The notes: generated by a model from the sequence alone, not told the origin. 64,000 bases of DNA from Buddleja alternifolia (GCA_019426215.1 CM033394.1:20852195-20916194), one strand, 5' to 3'. Counted from the first letter of the stretch, positions 45,601-58,795 are shown. Numbers and translations: made by a program.

Positions 45601-48600
45601 TCAAGTGTAGAATTTTCTCAAGTTGTGCACATTCCACGGCCTTGATAGTGTTGGGAAAAATTGCATAAAATCAAAAACACAGCGGAAGAATAATAAATTT
45701 AATCCCAATGGCTCATCTCTATTTCTCGTATTTAAATTGGGTTTTACTAAATTAATTATCGTTCTCGCGTATGTTGAAATCTGAACCATCTTTGCAATCC
45801 TTTCTTGAACAGCAAATTCGTCGTTGTATCTAAATTGCCACGCCGAAGTCAAAAACGAAAATCACCTTCTTCTTCACCTTGATGGACGGCTAGAGTGAGA
45901 GAGAAAGGGATGAGAGTTTGACTTGGAGAGAAAGTTTGTAAGTTAATTCTCTTGACCTTGTTATTTTTTCACTAAGTAGTATATATATATATACTACAAT
46001 AGAAAGCAATAACCTAGGCTTCATAAGTGGACACCCACTTGTAGGCTTTTTAGCCTTCGGGCTTTTGTTGATTAATTAATTAAATAATTAATATTATTTA
46101 TCCAATAAATAAATTAATTAAATAATCAACTAAATTCATGTTAATATTATTATTAAATTCCCATGAGGAATTAATTAATTCATTTACTTAATTAATTAAT
46201 AAAATCATCTAATAATTAATTAATTAATCTCGATATCCAATATCGAAAATTCTCTCAAGTCTTTTCCTACGATTTTCTTTTTGTACTTCCTTTAAGCGTG
46301 ACTCTTTACGTTCGTCTCAAAAGGCAATTGGGAGGAAACCAAAAGGATGTGAGTAACACCTAGCCAGTCACGTGGCTCACATCGTATCCCAATTGAGAAC
46401 GAATGAATAGGATCATTCCAAGCCATATACACTGTGAATACCGTACATGTATAAACCTTTTATTCTTGTATCCCAGTCAAGTGAGAGTCATGATTTTAGT
46501 CAAACTCACATGACTTAACCATATGCTTAGCTCATAATGAGTCGAGGTCATTTATGCTTTGGCTAAAGACTTTTAACCTCACTCATTCATGACTGCATAC
46601 GATACTTAGCTCATTCACTTATGAGAGAATAAATCTCATTTTGCTAATCAGTTAACAATGCTACTTGCCCATCAAGTCGCACTTCAAGGTCGATCCCACC
46701 AAAGGGTGATTTAGATCTAACTACTCTAATGACAGACTTGATGTCACAAGTACAACTTCAACTCGACTCCTCAGGTCTAAGGTTCACGCGTACCTATCAC
46801 TACTTATCAGTTTCATCATTGACTGTCAGTGAGTGAATACCCATGTGATGAAACTCATGCGAGCCGTGTTCGAACATATTAGTCCAACTTATATGTCCAT
46901 GACATAAGTTCCCACTATCATTCCCATAGTGTTCGACTGGCACTTTCTCTATCAAAACTTATATCATGCAAGTTCTTGTTCTGTATTGATGTCCAGTCAA
47001 ATACTTTCTTAGACTTGCGAACCCTATTTAGAGAATAAGGATCAAACCCTTCTAGTGTCATTCTCCCTATCCCATAGGAAGTAGAAGGTTTGCCTTATAC
47101 TCAAGGACTTTACGTTGTTTATTAACACCTTACAAATGCCAATAAGAAAACAACAAGATAATGTCTTATATATAATAAAATGATATTGTTTAGTCACAAG
47201 TCAATGCCCTATAAATCTATCCTCTTTATGGCATTTGAGGGCATACACTCTAACAGATAGTTGACGGCCTCCTACATCTTCAAGCATGTATGCACCTCCA
47301 CTTAGCACCGCACGACTTTGTAAGGACCCTCCCATTTGGATCCTTGCTTTCCGGTCGGCTTTAGCACATCAGCTCTCCTGAGCCCCACTTGAAATTCTCT
47401 AGCTACCACATTTCGATTGTAAGCAGTTGCCACTCTTTGTTTGTACTTCGTCATTCTCAAGTAGGCCATGCTCCTAGTTACTTTGCCCTGTAGGACATCA
47501 TGTTAACCTAGGCTGGTATAACAGCCTCAGCTCCATATACCAGGCTAAAGGGGCTTTCCCCAATAGTGCTGCGGGGAGTGGTTCGGTAAGACCATAACAC
47601 ACTTGGCAGCTCTCCTCCTACGAGCATCCACTTTTCTTCAGTCGTGTCTTAAGGCCTTGCACGAAGATCCTGTTAATCACCTCCACTTGTCCATTACACT
47701 GTGGGTGTCCCACAGCAGTGAACAATTGCTTTATACCCATCAACATGCACCAGTCTTGTATTTTGGCGCCTTGAAATCGCCTACCGTTGTCAGATATTAT
47801 CTTGCGAGGTACCCCAAACCAAAAGAGGATAGCTTTCTTTAAGAATTCGATAGCCTCACTCTCCCTAATCGTAGCTAGCGATTCCACCTCAATCTATTAG
47901 CTAAAATAGTCCACTGCCACCAGCAGAAACTTCTTTTGTCCGACGGTAGTGGGAAGGGCCCCACTATGTCCATTGCCCATCTGGCAAAGGGGTAAGGTGA
48001 GCTCATGGCTCCCATCGCTCCGGCTGGCTGGTGGTATAAGGTTTCATGCACTTGGCATTGCTCACACCTCCTCACTAGGTACTTAGCATCTTCCATCAAG
48101 GGCCAATAGTAGCCAACCCCAAGGGCTTTTCCTTGGATGGTGGATGCACCCATATGGTCACCACACAATCCTTGATGTACGTCTTTTAGAACTCTCCACC
48201 GTTCCTCTCTCGAGAGGCATCACAAAAACGGGTGAGTGAAAGATCTTTTACATAAAGTTCCCTCGATTATGGTAAATCGGAGGGCTTGCCTTTGAATCCT
48301 CAAGGCCTCCTTCTTGTCTTCCAGCAGTCGCCCCTGTAGTATATAGGATACTAAGGGTGCTCCAGTGATCGGACTCCAAGGTTATGTAATTTACCTCCTC
48401 TCCTGCCAGGGAACTCGGCATGGCTTTGATGGTAATTTGTCGAGTATGACAGCTAGCCAATGCACAAGATAGTCGTGCTAAGTTGTCGGCTCTTTTGTTC
48501 TCCAAACGATGTATCTGATTTATCTCGAAAGTCTCCAATTGGTCTTTTAAATCTCCAATTTTGTTCATGTACTCCATCATCCTTCCTTCTTTGTCCTCGT

Positions 48601-50519
48601 CTTGGCCATTCACTTGGCAAATCACCAATTGTGAGTCCGTGTGGTCTACCAAGTGTTTTGCTCCCGCCGTTAACGCCATCTCGATCATTGTGGTCAGGGC
48701 TTCGTATTCTGCCTCATTCTTCAGGGGTCGTCAATACTACTTCGGCCCCACTTCCCGTCGAGGTAGCTGAACCGTCAACATGGAGCAACCAGACCTTTTT
48801 ATCATCTTGGGAAAAGGGTACTTCTGCTATAAAATCAGCTAGCGCTTGAGCCTTGATAGCGGGACGTGGAGCATAGGTGATGTCGAACTCACTGAGCTCC
48901 ACAACCCATGTGATCATCCTTCCCGACGCCTCGGGATGCCCTAATATCTGCTTCAAGGGGTGATTGGTGCGTACTTCAACGCTATATGACAAAAAGTATG
49001 GCCTCAGTTTTCTGACAGTAGTTATTAGAGCAAAGGCCACCTTCTCAATTTTGGGTATCTTTTCTCAGCTCCTCTGGGGGCTCGACTAGCATAATAAATC
49101 GGCTTTTGATCTCATCCTTCTTCGTGTATTAGCACATAGTTAACAACGTGACTGGAAATCGCCAAATACAGGCATAACTTCTCGCCAGGTAATGGCTTGG
49201 TCAGTAATGGTAAGCTGGTCAAGTACGTCTTTAACTCTTCAAAGGCCTTCTGGCATTCTTCGTTCCAGGAGAATGTGCTGGCCTTCCTGATGACCCTAAA
49301 TAAGGGTAGCTTGCGTTCTCCTAATCTTGAAATAAAATAACTTAGGGTTACCACCCGGCCCGCCAGTATTTGTACTTCGTTTCGGGTAGCTAGTGGTGCC
49401 ATTTCTTGGATGGCCCTCGTCTTCTGAGGGTTAACTTCAATTCCCTTCTCTGTAACCAGATACCCTAGAAAGATTCCACTCTAAGTCCAAAAGTGCACTT
49501 GAGGGGGTTAAGCTTCATTTGGTACTGTCGCAGCACCTCGAACGTCTCCCTCAAGTCCTCCAAATGATCTTGTGCCTTTTGGCTCTTTACCAGCATGTCG
49601 TCTACGTAGACTTCAAGGTTTCTTCCTATCTGCTTTTGGAAAATCTTATTCATAAACCTCTGGTACGTGGCTCCAACATTTTTAAGGTCAAAGGGCTTCA
49701 CTACATAACATAACGTCTTGAAGGCTGTTATGAAGCTCACCCTCTTCTGATCTTTAGGCGCCAGGGGTATCTAATGGTATCCGTGAGATGTGTCCATCAG
49801 GCTCAAAAGTTCGCATCCTAACGCAGAATGTACCAGCTGGTCGATTCTAGGGAGGAGATAACAGTCTTTTGGGCAACCTTTGTTGATATCCCTGAAGTCT
49901 ATGCACATCCGCCATTTGTCTCCTCCTTTGGGAACAAGGACAGCATTAGCTATCCATTACGGGAATTGCATTTCCCTTATTTGACCGGCAGCTAGGAGCT
50001 TATCCACCTCTTCTTTTATAATCTTGTCTTTATCAGGCCCAAAATGTCTCTTTTTCGGCTTTACGGGTTTGGCGGTGGGAAAGACATTGAGATGATGAAC
50101 CACCACAGGCGGATCAATGCTCACCAGGTCCTCCGCCGACCAAGCAAATGCGTCAATGTATTCACGGAGAAGTTGTGTTAGGCTGGTCCAGTTTGGAGTC
50201 CAGTTGCGACCCTATTTTGGCAATTTGGGAAGGGTCGTCTGGCACCAATTCCACCATAATTAAATCTTCAGCCGGTTTACCTTTGGGCTGGATGCCCAAC
50301 TCCTTAACTCCCCCCTTTATGGCCATCATTTCTTTTTTTTTTGGGAGTAGATCCTCTTTGTCCGTCTATCTCCATGCTAGCTGATCTTTTTCTAGATTGG
50401 ACGGCTTCGACATAGCACTTCCGTGCGGTATGCCGGTCTCCTTTAATTTCTCCTACACCTTTGCCTACCGGGAACTTCACTTTCATGGAAATTACTACTT
50501 GAAAGCCATTCAAGGTAGG
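45601..50519 (-). pseudogene. Decayed pol of the Tat element (RT - RNase H - second RNase H - integrase), split by a solo LTR
   Basis: Read from 50519 downwards. Protease-linker: FQVVISMKVKFPVGKGVGEI and a GDRHTARKCY motif (50558-50400). Reverse transcriptase with the catalytic VYVDDMLVKS (49740-49465) and the connection region PEKCTFGL-like CTFGL. First RNase H: ALITTVRKLRPYF, THPLKQIL-like NHPLKQIL, YAPRPAIKAQALADF (49402-48760). Second RNase H: VDGSATSTGSG, HTDSQLVICQVNG, ENKRADNLARLS (48830-48440). Integrase: CEQCQVH zinc part, WAMDIVGPFP, IISDNGRRF, QCNGQVEVINR (48168-47618). C-terminal integrase ends RQLSRPWNVHNLRKFYT at 45604-45648, after the solo LTR. Many frame changes and stops (near 48200, 49050, 49420, 49760) show that it is dead. 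The dual RNase H supports the Tat lineage. Confidence 0.85.
45649..47255 (-). mobile_element. Solo LTR of a Ty1/copia element
   Basis: 1,607 bp with minus-strand ends TGTTAGAGTGTATGCCCTC and ...CCCAACA, flanked by the 5-bp target duplication GATAG (45644-45648 and 47256-47260). It is homologous to the copia 3' LTR at 52297-53429; shared blocks include GAGTAACACCTAGCCAGTCA and CCTATCCCATAGGAAGTAGA. No internal sequence remains, so it arose by recombination between two LTRs. Removing it plus one GATAG restores the integrase C-terminal frame. Confidence 0.93.
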
Positions 50520-52296
50520 TGTAATACCCGGCCCATTAGTTGGATTTATTAAAGGCAATCATAATTATTAATTAAACTCGTTAACTATTTAATTAGATAT
50601 ATACAATTACTAATTTTTATTATTTTAAATTTAGGTGATGAGATCTTGAGGATTTATCAAACTCCGGATAAGGTTCTAGATTTGAAATATTGAATAGGAC
50701 TCTATTTTAAATATGCTAAATCTTAGGGATTTACCAAATTCGGATAAGATCCTAAATCCTAAGTAGTTGAATAGGAATCTAATTCCAACCCACTAAATAT
50801 TTAGGATTTTACCAAATCCTGATAATAACAAACTCCTAAACACTTGATACTCATCCAAACTCTCTTACAAGTATTATTAAATCTTGTAATATCAATATAT
50901 ATATATATACATGTAGGTATATTTTCTAATTAAAAAAAAAAAACTTGTTTTCGGATTTAATAGTTGACAAATCTTTTGGATGAGCATATCAACTCAAATC
51001 TACCAAATCTAGTGGATTTAATCTTATCTCGTCATATCTAAGCCTTTAGGGACTTAGAAACCTACTCAAACTCTTCCAACTGAACCCCAGACTCCCCTAT
51101 AAATAGCCCCCACCTATGCATACGAAAATTGCACCTCTTCTTCATAATTCTCCCTCAAATTCCCTCTAGGTTTAGGAAGTTCATTAAAAGAATCCGAGGA
51201 GGTTGTTGTTGTTCAAAGCTAGGGCTGTCGGTGAGGTAGGTATTTTGAAAACCTTAGTTTTTCTCTCTAGTATTTTATGATAACATTTAGGTTCTTACTC
51301 TTAAAATCCAATGTTGCAGGATCTGAAAAACCCAACAGACGTGTAGCTAAGTCGATTTACCTTCTATTGTTTGTGAAGTTTATTTCGAAACTCCATGTTA
51401 TATTTTGTAAAACTATTTTGATATGAAAATAGATCTTGAGCATGCTAGATTTAGTTTTTTATATATAAAATTGCTACCATGTGATCTATGTTTTGTAAAC
51501 TATCAATTTGCTTGTGTTAAAAGGTTTCTTTTGAAATTGTGAACCATTCGTATGCTCTGAATTATTAGTATCTATTGGTAAGGAATTAATTCCGGGCCTC
51601 CTGTAGGGCTTTAAATATACAGTGTTTGAACCTTTGAGCCTCCTGTTGCGAATTAATAGCAGTGTTTGAACCTTTGAGCCTACTGCGGCGAATTAATAGC
51701 GGTTTTGGCCTACCTAGCGGGATAAATAGCTAGGACTTGATCAAGTTTACTACTAGGTCCTAAGAAGTTCACGAGCATTAGAATAATTCTCTGATAGATT
51801 GATATATTTGAAGTTATTTGATAAAGTGATTCTAAATTTTGATTTGCCTACAAAGTCGATCACATGCTATATATATGTAGGTTTTTGTTGAATTGAAACC
51901 CCCTATTAATAAATTACTTTGGTTTAAAACAAAAATAATTCGTTTTTTGCTTTCACATGATTTTTACAATGTATACATACTTAACATGCTCTAGACCGGT
52001 AGAAGGCGTTAGAACTATTTATTGGGCGACCTTTGTCGCTCATACCACGATTTTAAATTTTTGCAAAAAGTTTAGTCGAGTCCGAGGAGGACGAGGAACA
52101 ATATTTCGGGTGGTGATGATGGTGATTTGCTAGGATGCTACTTTTAGAATTTTTTTTTAGAATTAAATAAATGTTTTTGGGATTTTTGTCGTTTTTACGA
52201 AAACTCGTTTTATTTCGGAACTTTTGAGCATTTGTAATGAAGGAGCACTTTGAACTCTGGGTTTCGTGTCTTTAAGTCCTTTCGGGATTGGGGACA
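50520..52296 (+). repeat. Solo or orphan LTR, probably Ty3/gypsy, plus orientation
   Basis: Begins TGTAATACCCGGCCC and appears to end GGGATTGGGGACA. It contains a TATA box TATAAATAG at 51099-51107, preceded by CCCCAGACTCCCC, and a short internal duplication AGTGTTTGAACCTTTGAGCC at about 51620 and 51660. The left side cuts the Tat pol after GTAGG (50515-50519), but GTAGG does not follow the right end. The right side abuts a truncated copia LTR. Type is inferred from the TGTAATACC start; no internal region is attached. Confidence 0.55.
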
Positions 52297-53429
52297 TGGC
52301 CATCATTATAATTATAACTATTATTATAATTAATTATTTCATCTAATGAATAATTAATTATTTAATTTATCCAATAAATTAAAACTCCCAGAAGAAATAA
52401 TAGAAATTCCTTTTTCTTCATTTTTCTTTGTCAATCCTTTAGTGTGGCTCTTTAGGTTCATTTCGTTTGACAATGAGAGAAAACCAAAGGAAGTGAGTAA
52501 CACCTAGCCAGTCACGTGGCCCACTTCGTAACCCAAACGAAAACGAACGATAGGATCATTCTGAAACCTTCCAATCGTAAATACCGTATATGTATAAACC
52601 CTTTGTTCACATTCCCCAGTCAAGTGAGAGTCATGGTTATGTCAAACCCACAGGACTTGACCATACGAATAAATCATAATAAATACGAGATCATTGAGAT
52701 CGATTTAGTGCCAAGCACAATCGTCTCGTGTGCTTTGGCCAAAGACTTTGATCTCTATTTATTTTATAATTACATAAGATACATACTCATTCACTTATGA
52801 GAGAACAAATCCCATATTAGATATATGCTAAGATTACCACTTGCCCATCAAGTCCGCATTTCGAGGTTGACCCCACAAAAGGGTGAATTGGGTCTAACTA
52901 CATACTCTAGGGAAAGACTTGACGTCATAAGTGCATCTTCAGCCTGATACTTCAGGTCAAAGGTTCACATATACCGATTACGCATAATCAGTTCTGTCAT
53001 TGACAGTCACAGAGTGAAAACCCATGTGACAGAACCGATGCGAGTCTTGTTCGAACATATCAGTTCCACTGATGTGTCTACAATTTTAATCTCCTATCAT
53101 CCCATGATACCAGACAGGCACTCCCATGTCGGAGCTAAGATTGTACAAGTATTCGAAGTCTTTATTTGTCCATTAAAGATTTCATATTACTTGCGAACTT
53201 ATTTTATTAATCAAGATCGATCTCTCTAGTGCCAATCTTCCTATCCCATAGGAAGTAGAGGGATCGCACTGAAAACATGGACAAAATGTTTTACACAACT
53301 TATAGATGCAAATAAGAATTAAGTGAAAACTCAATAATGCCTTTTATTTTAAGAAGAGTTTAAGTTCAATACAAGATATATGCTCTATACATTCTATCCT
53401 CTATGGCATCTGAGGGCATAATCCTAACA
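52297..53429 (-). repeat. 3' LTR of the copia element, truncated at its far end
   Basis: The minus-strand start is TGTTAGGATTATGCCCTCAG, directly after the polypurine tract. 1,133 bp aligns with the 1,607-bp solo LTR at 45649-47255; about 450-470 bp of the LTR end is missing. Confidence 0.85.
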
Positions 53430-53558
53430 ATCTCCCACTTGCACTCAATGCCACTCATTGTGGTATCTAATACCCATCCTTTCCAGGTGTCCGTTCAAAA
53501 CAGCCGGAGGTAGTTGTTTGGTGAACGGGTCAACTCTATTGTCAGCTGAGGCTATTTT

Positions 53559-56500
53559 CTACACTGCTATCTCTCCTTTGCCAATGATCTCCCTGATGAT
53601 GTGAAATCTTCTCTCAATATGTTTGGACTTGTTATGAGACCTCGGTTCCTTCGCTTGCGCTATTGCTCCATTGTTATCACAATAAAGTGGCAATGGGAGC
53701 TGAGCACTAGGGACCGTTCCAAGTTCTCCAAGAAACTTCCTCATCCAAACAGATTCTTTCGCTGCCTCTGACGCTTCTACATACTCTGCTTCAGTGGTGG
53801 AATCAGCGGTTGTGCTTTGCTTGGAGCTCTTCCAAGACACCGCTCCACCATTGAGAGTAAAAACAAACCCTAAAGTGGATTTTCGGTCATCAACATTAGA
53901 CTGAAAGTCTGAATCAGAATAACCTTCCATCTTCAGGTCTCCACCTCCATAGATGAGAATCATATCCTTAGTTCTTTTCAGATACTTTAGGATATTCTTC
54001 ACAGCTATCCAATGTTCCTTTCCTGGGTTTGCCTGAAATCGACTCACCACGCTCACAGCATAGGCAATGTTAGGTCTAGTACACAGCATTGCATACATCA
54101 GGCTACCAACTGCAGAAGCATAGGGTACATTACTCATCTCTTGTTTATCTTCCTCACTTTGAGGACACATAGACTTGGATAAGTGTACTCCATGCCTCAT
54201 GGGAAGAAACCCTTTCTTAGAGTTGTCCATCCTAAACCTATTTAGGATCTTTTTCAAAGTAAAGAGGTTGAGAGAGGCTTATCATTCTATTTGTTCTATC
54301 CCTGTAGAAACGAATTCCTAGAATGTATATGGCTTCTCCCAAGTCTTTCATGGAAAACGTACTCGAAATCCATTTCTTGACAGTGGTGAGCATTCCTACG
54401 TCATTTCCTATAAGTAGATTGTCATCCACATATAGTACTAAGAACGAGAGTTTGCTCCCACTAGTCTTCTTATAGACACATAGTTCATCTTCGTTCTTGA
54501 TGAAGCCATATCCCTTAACTTCTTCATCAAAATGGAGATTCCAGCTTCTAGATGCTTGCTTGATACCGTAAATGGACCTCTCAAGTTTACATACTTTATG
54601 GATATCGAACTCGGACACAAAACCCTTTGGCTGTTCCATATAGATATCCTCCACGAGGAATCCATTTAGAAAGGCCGTTTTGACATCCATTTGCCATATC
54701 TCATAATTAAAGTATGCAGCTATAGATAACAAAATTCGTATGGACTTTATCATAGCCACGGGCCAAAAGGTTTCTTGATAGTCAATTCCTTCTCTTTGAC
54801 TATACCCTTTCGCTACGAGCCTGGCTTTAAAGGTGTCAACCTTGCCATTGTTACCTATCTTTCTTTTGTAGATCCATGTACATCCTATAGGTTTTATACC
54901 TTCAGGACGATCTACCAAAGTCCAGACATGGTTCGATTGCATAAAGTCCATTTCTGTTTCCATAGCTTCTCGCCATCTTGAAGCGTCGACATCCACCATC
55001 GCTTGATCATAGGTGCAAGGATCATCTTCATGACCTTCTTGTACTACAGTGTGAAGCTCTCGCTCCCCTTGCAGTAGATACCCATACCTCTCAGGTTCAT
55101 GCGGTATTCTACTAGATCTACGTGGTGGTTGTGCTACTATGGGTTCAGGCCTCGGTTCTTGAACAGATGTATTTGAGGAAGTTTCATTTTGTTCTTCTAG
55201 AACAATTCCAAGATGAACTCATCCTTAAGGAAGTGAGCTTGTAGGGCCACGATGATTTTTTGATCATCATGCAGGTAAAAGAAGAATCCCATGGAATCTT
55301 CAGCATAACCAATGAAACATCGTATTAGGGATCTTGCTTCCAATTTCTCCATCTTAGTCTTCTTGACATAAGTGGGGCATCCCCAAATCTTAATATGATT
55401 AAGACTCGGTTTCCTATTATTCCACATCTCATGCGGAGTTTTAGGAATGAATTTGGAGGAACATTTGTTCAAAACATGAGCAGCGGTAAGGAGCGCATAT
55501 CCCCACAACGAAGTAGGTAAATCAGTGTAACTAAGCATGGAACGAACCATGTCCAACAGTGTTCGATTCCTTCGCTCGGCTACTCCATTCAGTTGAGGAG
55601 TTGCTGGTGGTGTTAGTTGTAACATTATTCCTTGTTGTCTTAGGAATTCATCAAACTCGGCACTCATATATTCTCCTCCACGATCCGATCGTAGAGTTTT
55701 TATATTTTGCCCAATTTGATTTTTTACTAAGGCCTTGAACTCTTTGAATCTTTCAAAAGATTCACACTTTTGCTTCATCAGATACACTAGACCAAATCTT
55801 GAATGGTCGTCAGTGAAAGTGATGAAGTAGTAGATACCTTCACGAGCCATTTCTCCAAATGGTCCGCAGACGTCGGTATGCACTAATCCTAAGACCTGCG
55901 TAGCCCTTTCAAAAGTCCCTGTGAAGGGGGATCTAGCTATCTTGCCTAAGAGAGATGATTCACATGTAGGAATAGGGTCCGACCCTAGTGAGCTTAAAAG
56001 CCCATCTTTTTCCATTTTGTGGATCTTGTGCTCTCCGGCATGGCCTAGTCTAAGATGCCACTTGAGTCTTAAGTTAGTTTCTTGCCTATCAGATCAATTA
56101 CGGGCATTTAAATAATACAAACCATTAACTAGACATGCATTGCCAACTAATTTATATCTATAATAAATGTCGCAATTTAATTTAGAAAAACGAAATGTAT
56201 ATCCAATCTTAACTAAGATTGGAATAGATACAATGTTCTTAAGGCCCTTGGGCAAAACCAAAACATTATCTAAAAATAATAAATGTCCAGAATTCAAATA
56301 AAGAGAAGTAGATCCGATCCTAGTAGCTGCGACGCTTTCCCCGCTGCCCACTTTGATCATCACTTCTTCTCGGCCCAGCTTTCTACTTCTCTGTAGATCC
56401 TGATCCAAACAAGAAACATGGGCACTAGCCCCTGAGTCCAGAATCCACGAAGTACAAAATACGGTCATAGAACAGTTAGTTTCAAAAACTAATAGTTCCA

Positions 56501-57283
56501 TACCTTGTGCGCCTTTGCCTAATTTGGGACAGTTTCTCTTCCAGTGGCCAAGGTCACCGCACTCGAGACATCTATCCATTTTCTTAGGTCCTTTGCTCTT
56601 GTAAAACCCTTGAGCCTTTCCCTTACCCTTCTTGGTACCCCTTTGAGCTCCAAGCTCGCCAGACTTTTTCTTATTCTTCTTCTTCTTAGACTTTTTGGGT
56701 CCAGAAGAGATGACCAAGGCAGTTTCCTTTCCCCCTTGGTTTCATTTGAGATTGTGCAGTAACCAACTTGTTCATTAGCCTAGGTAAATTGCACTCTATC
56801 TCATTGCAGTTAAAGTTAACCACAAATTGGGAGAAGGAATTAGGAAGAGACTGCAAGATTAAGTCAGTTTGAAGGGTAGCATTCATGGTGAATTCGAGAG
56901 CTTCCAATTTCTCGATCCTCGAAATCATTTTGAGGACATGTTCACCAACCTTCTCACTTTTTTTCATCTTGGCTCCGAAGAGCTCTTTCGATATCTCATA
57001 TCGTGCAGTTCGACTATGCTCGCCATAGAGCTCTACCAGGTGAGCAAGGATAGCTCTTGCAGTGGGCATCTTATCATGTGACCTTTGAAGATCATTAGTC
57101 ATAGATCCCACCATGTATCCTCTCACCCGGAGGTCGTCCTTAACCCATTTTTCATGGGCTTGGACCTCTTCCTCATTGGCACGTGTTCTAGCAGGAGCCG
57201 CCAGGATATCAGCCTCCAAGATGTATCCCAGTGATTCCATAATGAGGACAATCTTTGTTGGTCCAAAGTGGCATACGAAAGGG
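53559..57283 (-). pseudogene. gag-pol of the copia element, broken
   Basis: Gag, UBN2 type (57240-56686: EVQAHEKWVKDDLRVRGYM, LVELYGEHSRTARYE). Zinc knuckle CLECGDLGHWKRNCPKLG and protease WILDSGASAHV (56717-56094). After an in-frame stop at 56094 comes GAG-pre-integrase/integrase (LRLGHAGEHKIHKM; core D in VHTDVCGPFG, D in FTDDHSRFGLVY, E in NGVAERRNRTL; 56015-55197). Reverse transcriptase (54999-54238) has IWQMDVKTAFLNG and LVLYVDDNLLIGND. RNase H (54257-53559) has YSDSDFQSNVDDRKST, TEAEYVEASEAAKE and LYCDNNGAIA. Frame changes lie between gag and zinc knuckle, between integrase and reverse transcriptase, and between reverse transcriptase and RNase H. Catalytic motifs survive, but the polyprotein cannot be made as one frame. 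Confidence 0.92.
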
Positions 57284-58795
57284 TGTAGAAGGGGGGGGGT
57301 TGAATAGACCCTGAAGTTTTTTTCAACTTCAAAAAAATTTCGTATTAAACTGGTTTTGGACGCTTAAAAAGGGAACGCTTGACTGCGCGTTTTCTTAGAA
57401 ATATAGACGCTTAGGTTAAGCGTCTGATGAAGACTGTTTTTAGAGAGTTAACTTAGACTTCAAGATTTGAATACTTTAACCGAGTGGGTTTAAGCGTTCA
57501 GTTCTTTAATCAGTGTTAGCACAGCGTAATGATTTTTCTAGTCTTCCTTTGAAAGCTTTAGCGTCACCAGAGGTTTCTTAGTTGCTTAGCGTTTGATTGT
57601 ATTTTACTTAGTCAATTTATGCAATGATATGATATGATATGATTGACTGAAAAGTAAATAACACAATATTTGTAAGGTTCGTTGGGTGATGTAATCCCAA
57701 CTACGTCCTTCTTCTCCTTGAACACTTGGAGGCAATCCACTAAAGTGATTCTCAAAGAATCACACAGAATCTTCTACACAATAGGGAGAGATAGATGTCG
57801 ATGACTTGAGCTCCTTGATCACACAAATTTCTGCTCCAAATCACTTCAATCTCCTTGCTTCTTTCACCCAGAAATGATGCAAATATCCAACTACGACTTC
57901 ACACAGATCGCGAGGCTTGGATGGGTTTTTCTAAAGCGGTTTGTTTGATTTTGATGAAGTTCAAACAACTTGGAAATATCTCAGTAGGAAAGTGGTTTCT
58001 TCGAAAAGAATGTTTGAGATATTTGTTGACTGTCTCAGGATTGAAGAAAAGCAAAGGGAATGTTTTTCTTGAATATTCTGGCTTTTCTGAGAGTTTAAGG
58101 AATGAGACTTCAATGCAACAACAATTCGAATTGAAGATTAATTGTTCTCACTTTGGCTTGTTGTTGAAGTCCTATTTATAGGCATTCTTGGAGAAACTGT
58201 CCGTTTGACACATGCACAGGCGCGTGTCTCTCACTTCCGCGAGTGAACAACTTTTGTCCTTTTTCCTGAAAATCTGCTGCACAAAAGTTGGTGCTGCAGT
58301 CTGAGATAGTTGACAGTCCAATAGGGTGGCTTCTCCGTACGTCTGAAAGTGCTTATCACATTTAATGCTCTTATCAGCATTTAATGCATTTGAATTAAAT
58401 ATCCGTTGGTATTTAATGCTTCGGGAATATTTGCATTAAACTCCTTTTGAATTTAGAAATAAATTCAGGTGACATTACTTCTGTCCCATAAGGAAACGCT
58501 TGATGTAGCTGGTCAATTGGACGCTTGGAGACTTTTATCTTCTTTCAGAAATCAGGCGCTTGAGTCTTCGAACTTTACCACTGATAAACTCACTCAGAAA
58601 TTATCAGACGCTCAGCCTAAGACTATTTAGCCTAATAATATAAAGCAAAATAAAACAAAGCCTAATAAGCCTATTACAAAACTAAAACTTCAAGGCTTAT
58701 ACAAATTTTCTACTAAAATCAAACTTACATATTTTGGGATCTAACACAAAGTCCTAATTGTCATCATCAAAACATCTAACATGAAATTCCTAACA
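57284..58795 (-). repeat. 3' LTR of the Sirevirus-type element
   Basis: 1,512 bp; minus-strand start TGTTAGGAATTTCATG, end CCCCTTCTACA. A TATA box TATAAATA lies on the minus strand at 58173-58180, in the position expected for the U3 promoter. Confidence 0.8.
58173..58180 (-). promoter_or_regulatory. TATA box in the Sirevirus-type LTR
   Basis: GCCTATAAATAGGAC on the minus strand, about 620 bp into the LTR; the usual core promoter of a copia LTR. Confidence 0.6.

Larger units (their letters stand above)
40993..50519 (-). mobile_element. 3' part of a Tat-lineage Ty3/gypsy element with antisense extra ORF
   Basis: Minus-strand order: end of protease/linker (50519), reverse transcriptase, RNase H, second RNase H, integrase (ends 45601), then an antisense intron-containing ORF (42383-44831, plus strand), a polypurine stretch and the 3' LTR (40993-41498). 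Two RNase H-like domains and an extra ORF between pol and 3' LTR are hallmarks of Tat elements. Gag, protease and 5' LTR are missing because the element is cut at 50519/50520. A solo copia LTR (45649-47255) is inserted near the end of integrase. Confidence 0.85.
52297..57283 (-). mobile_element. Ty1/copia retrotransposon, both ends truncated
   Basis: Minus-strand order: gag, protease, integrase, reverse transcriptase, RNase H (57283 to 53559), polypurine tract AAGTGGGAGAT and 3' LTR (53429-52297). The 5' LTR, primer site and gag N-terminus are lost where a Sirevirus-type element starts at 57284. The 3' LTR is cut on its far side at 52296/52297. Confidence 0.88.

Noticed and set aside
1..50519. 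The two Tat pieces (1-2717 and 40993-50519) as halves of one interrupted element
   Set aside because: Both are on the minus strand, but the left piece holds gag with its 5' LTR on the right and the right piece holds pol with its 3' LTR on the left. The order is incompatible with one split element, and the LTRs are diverged.
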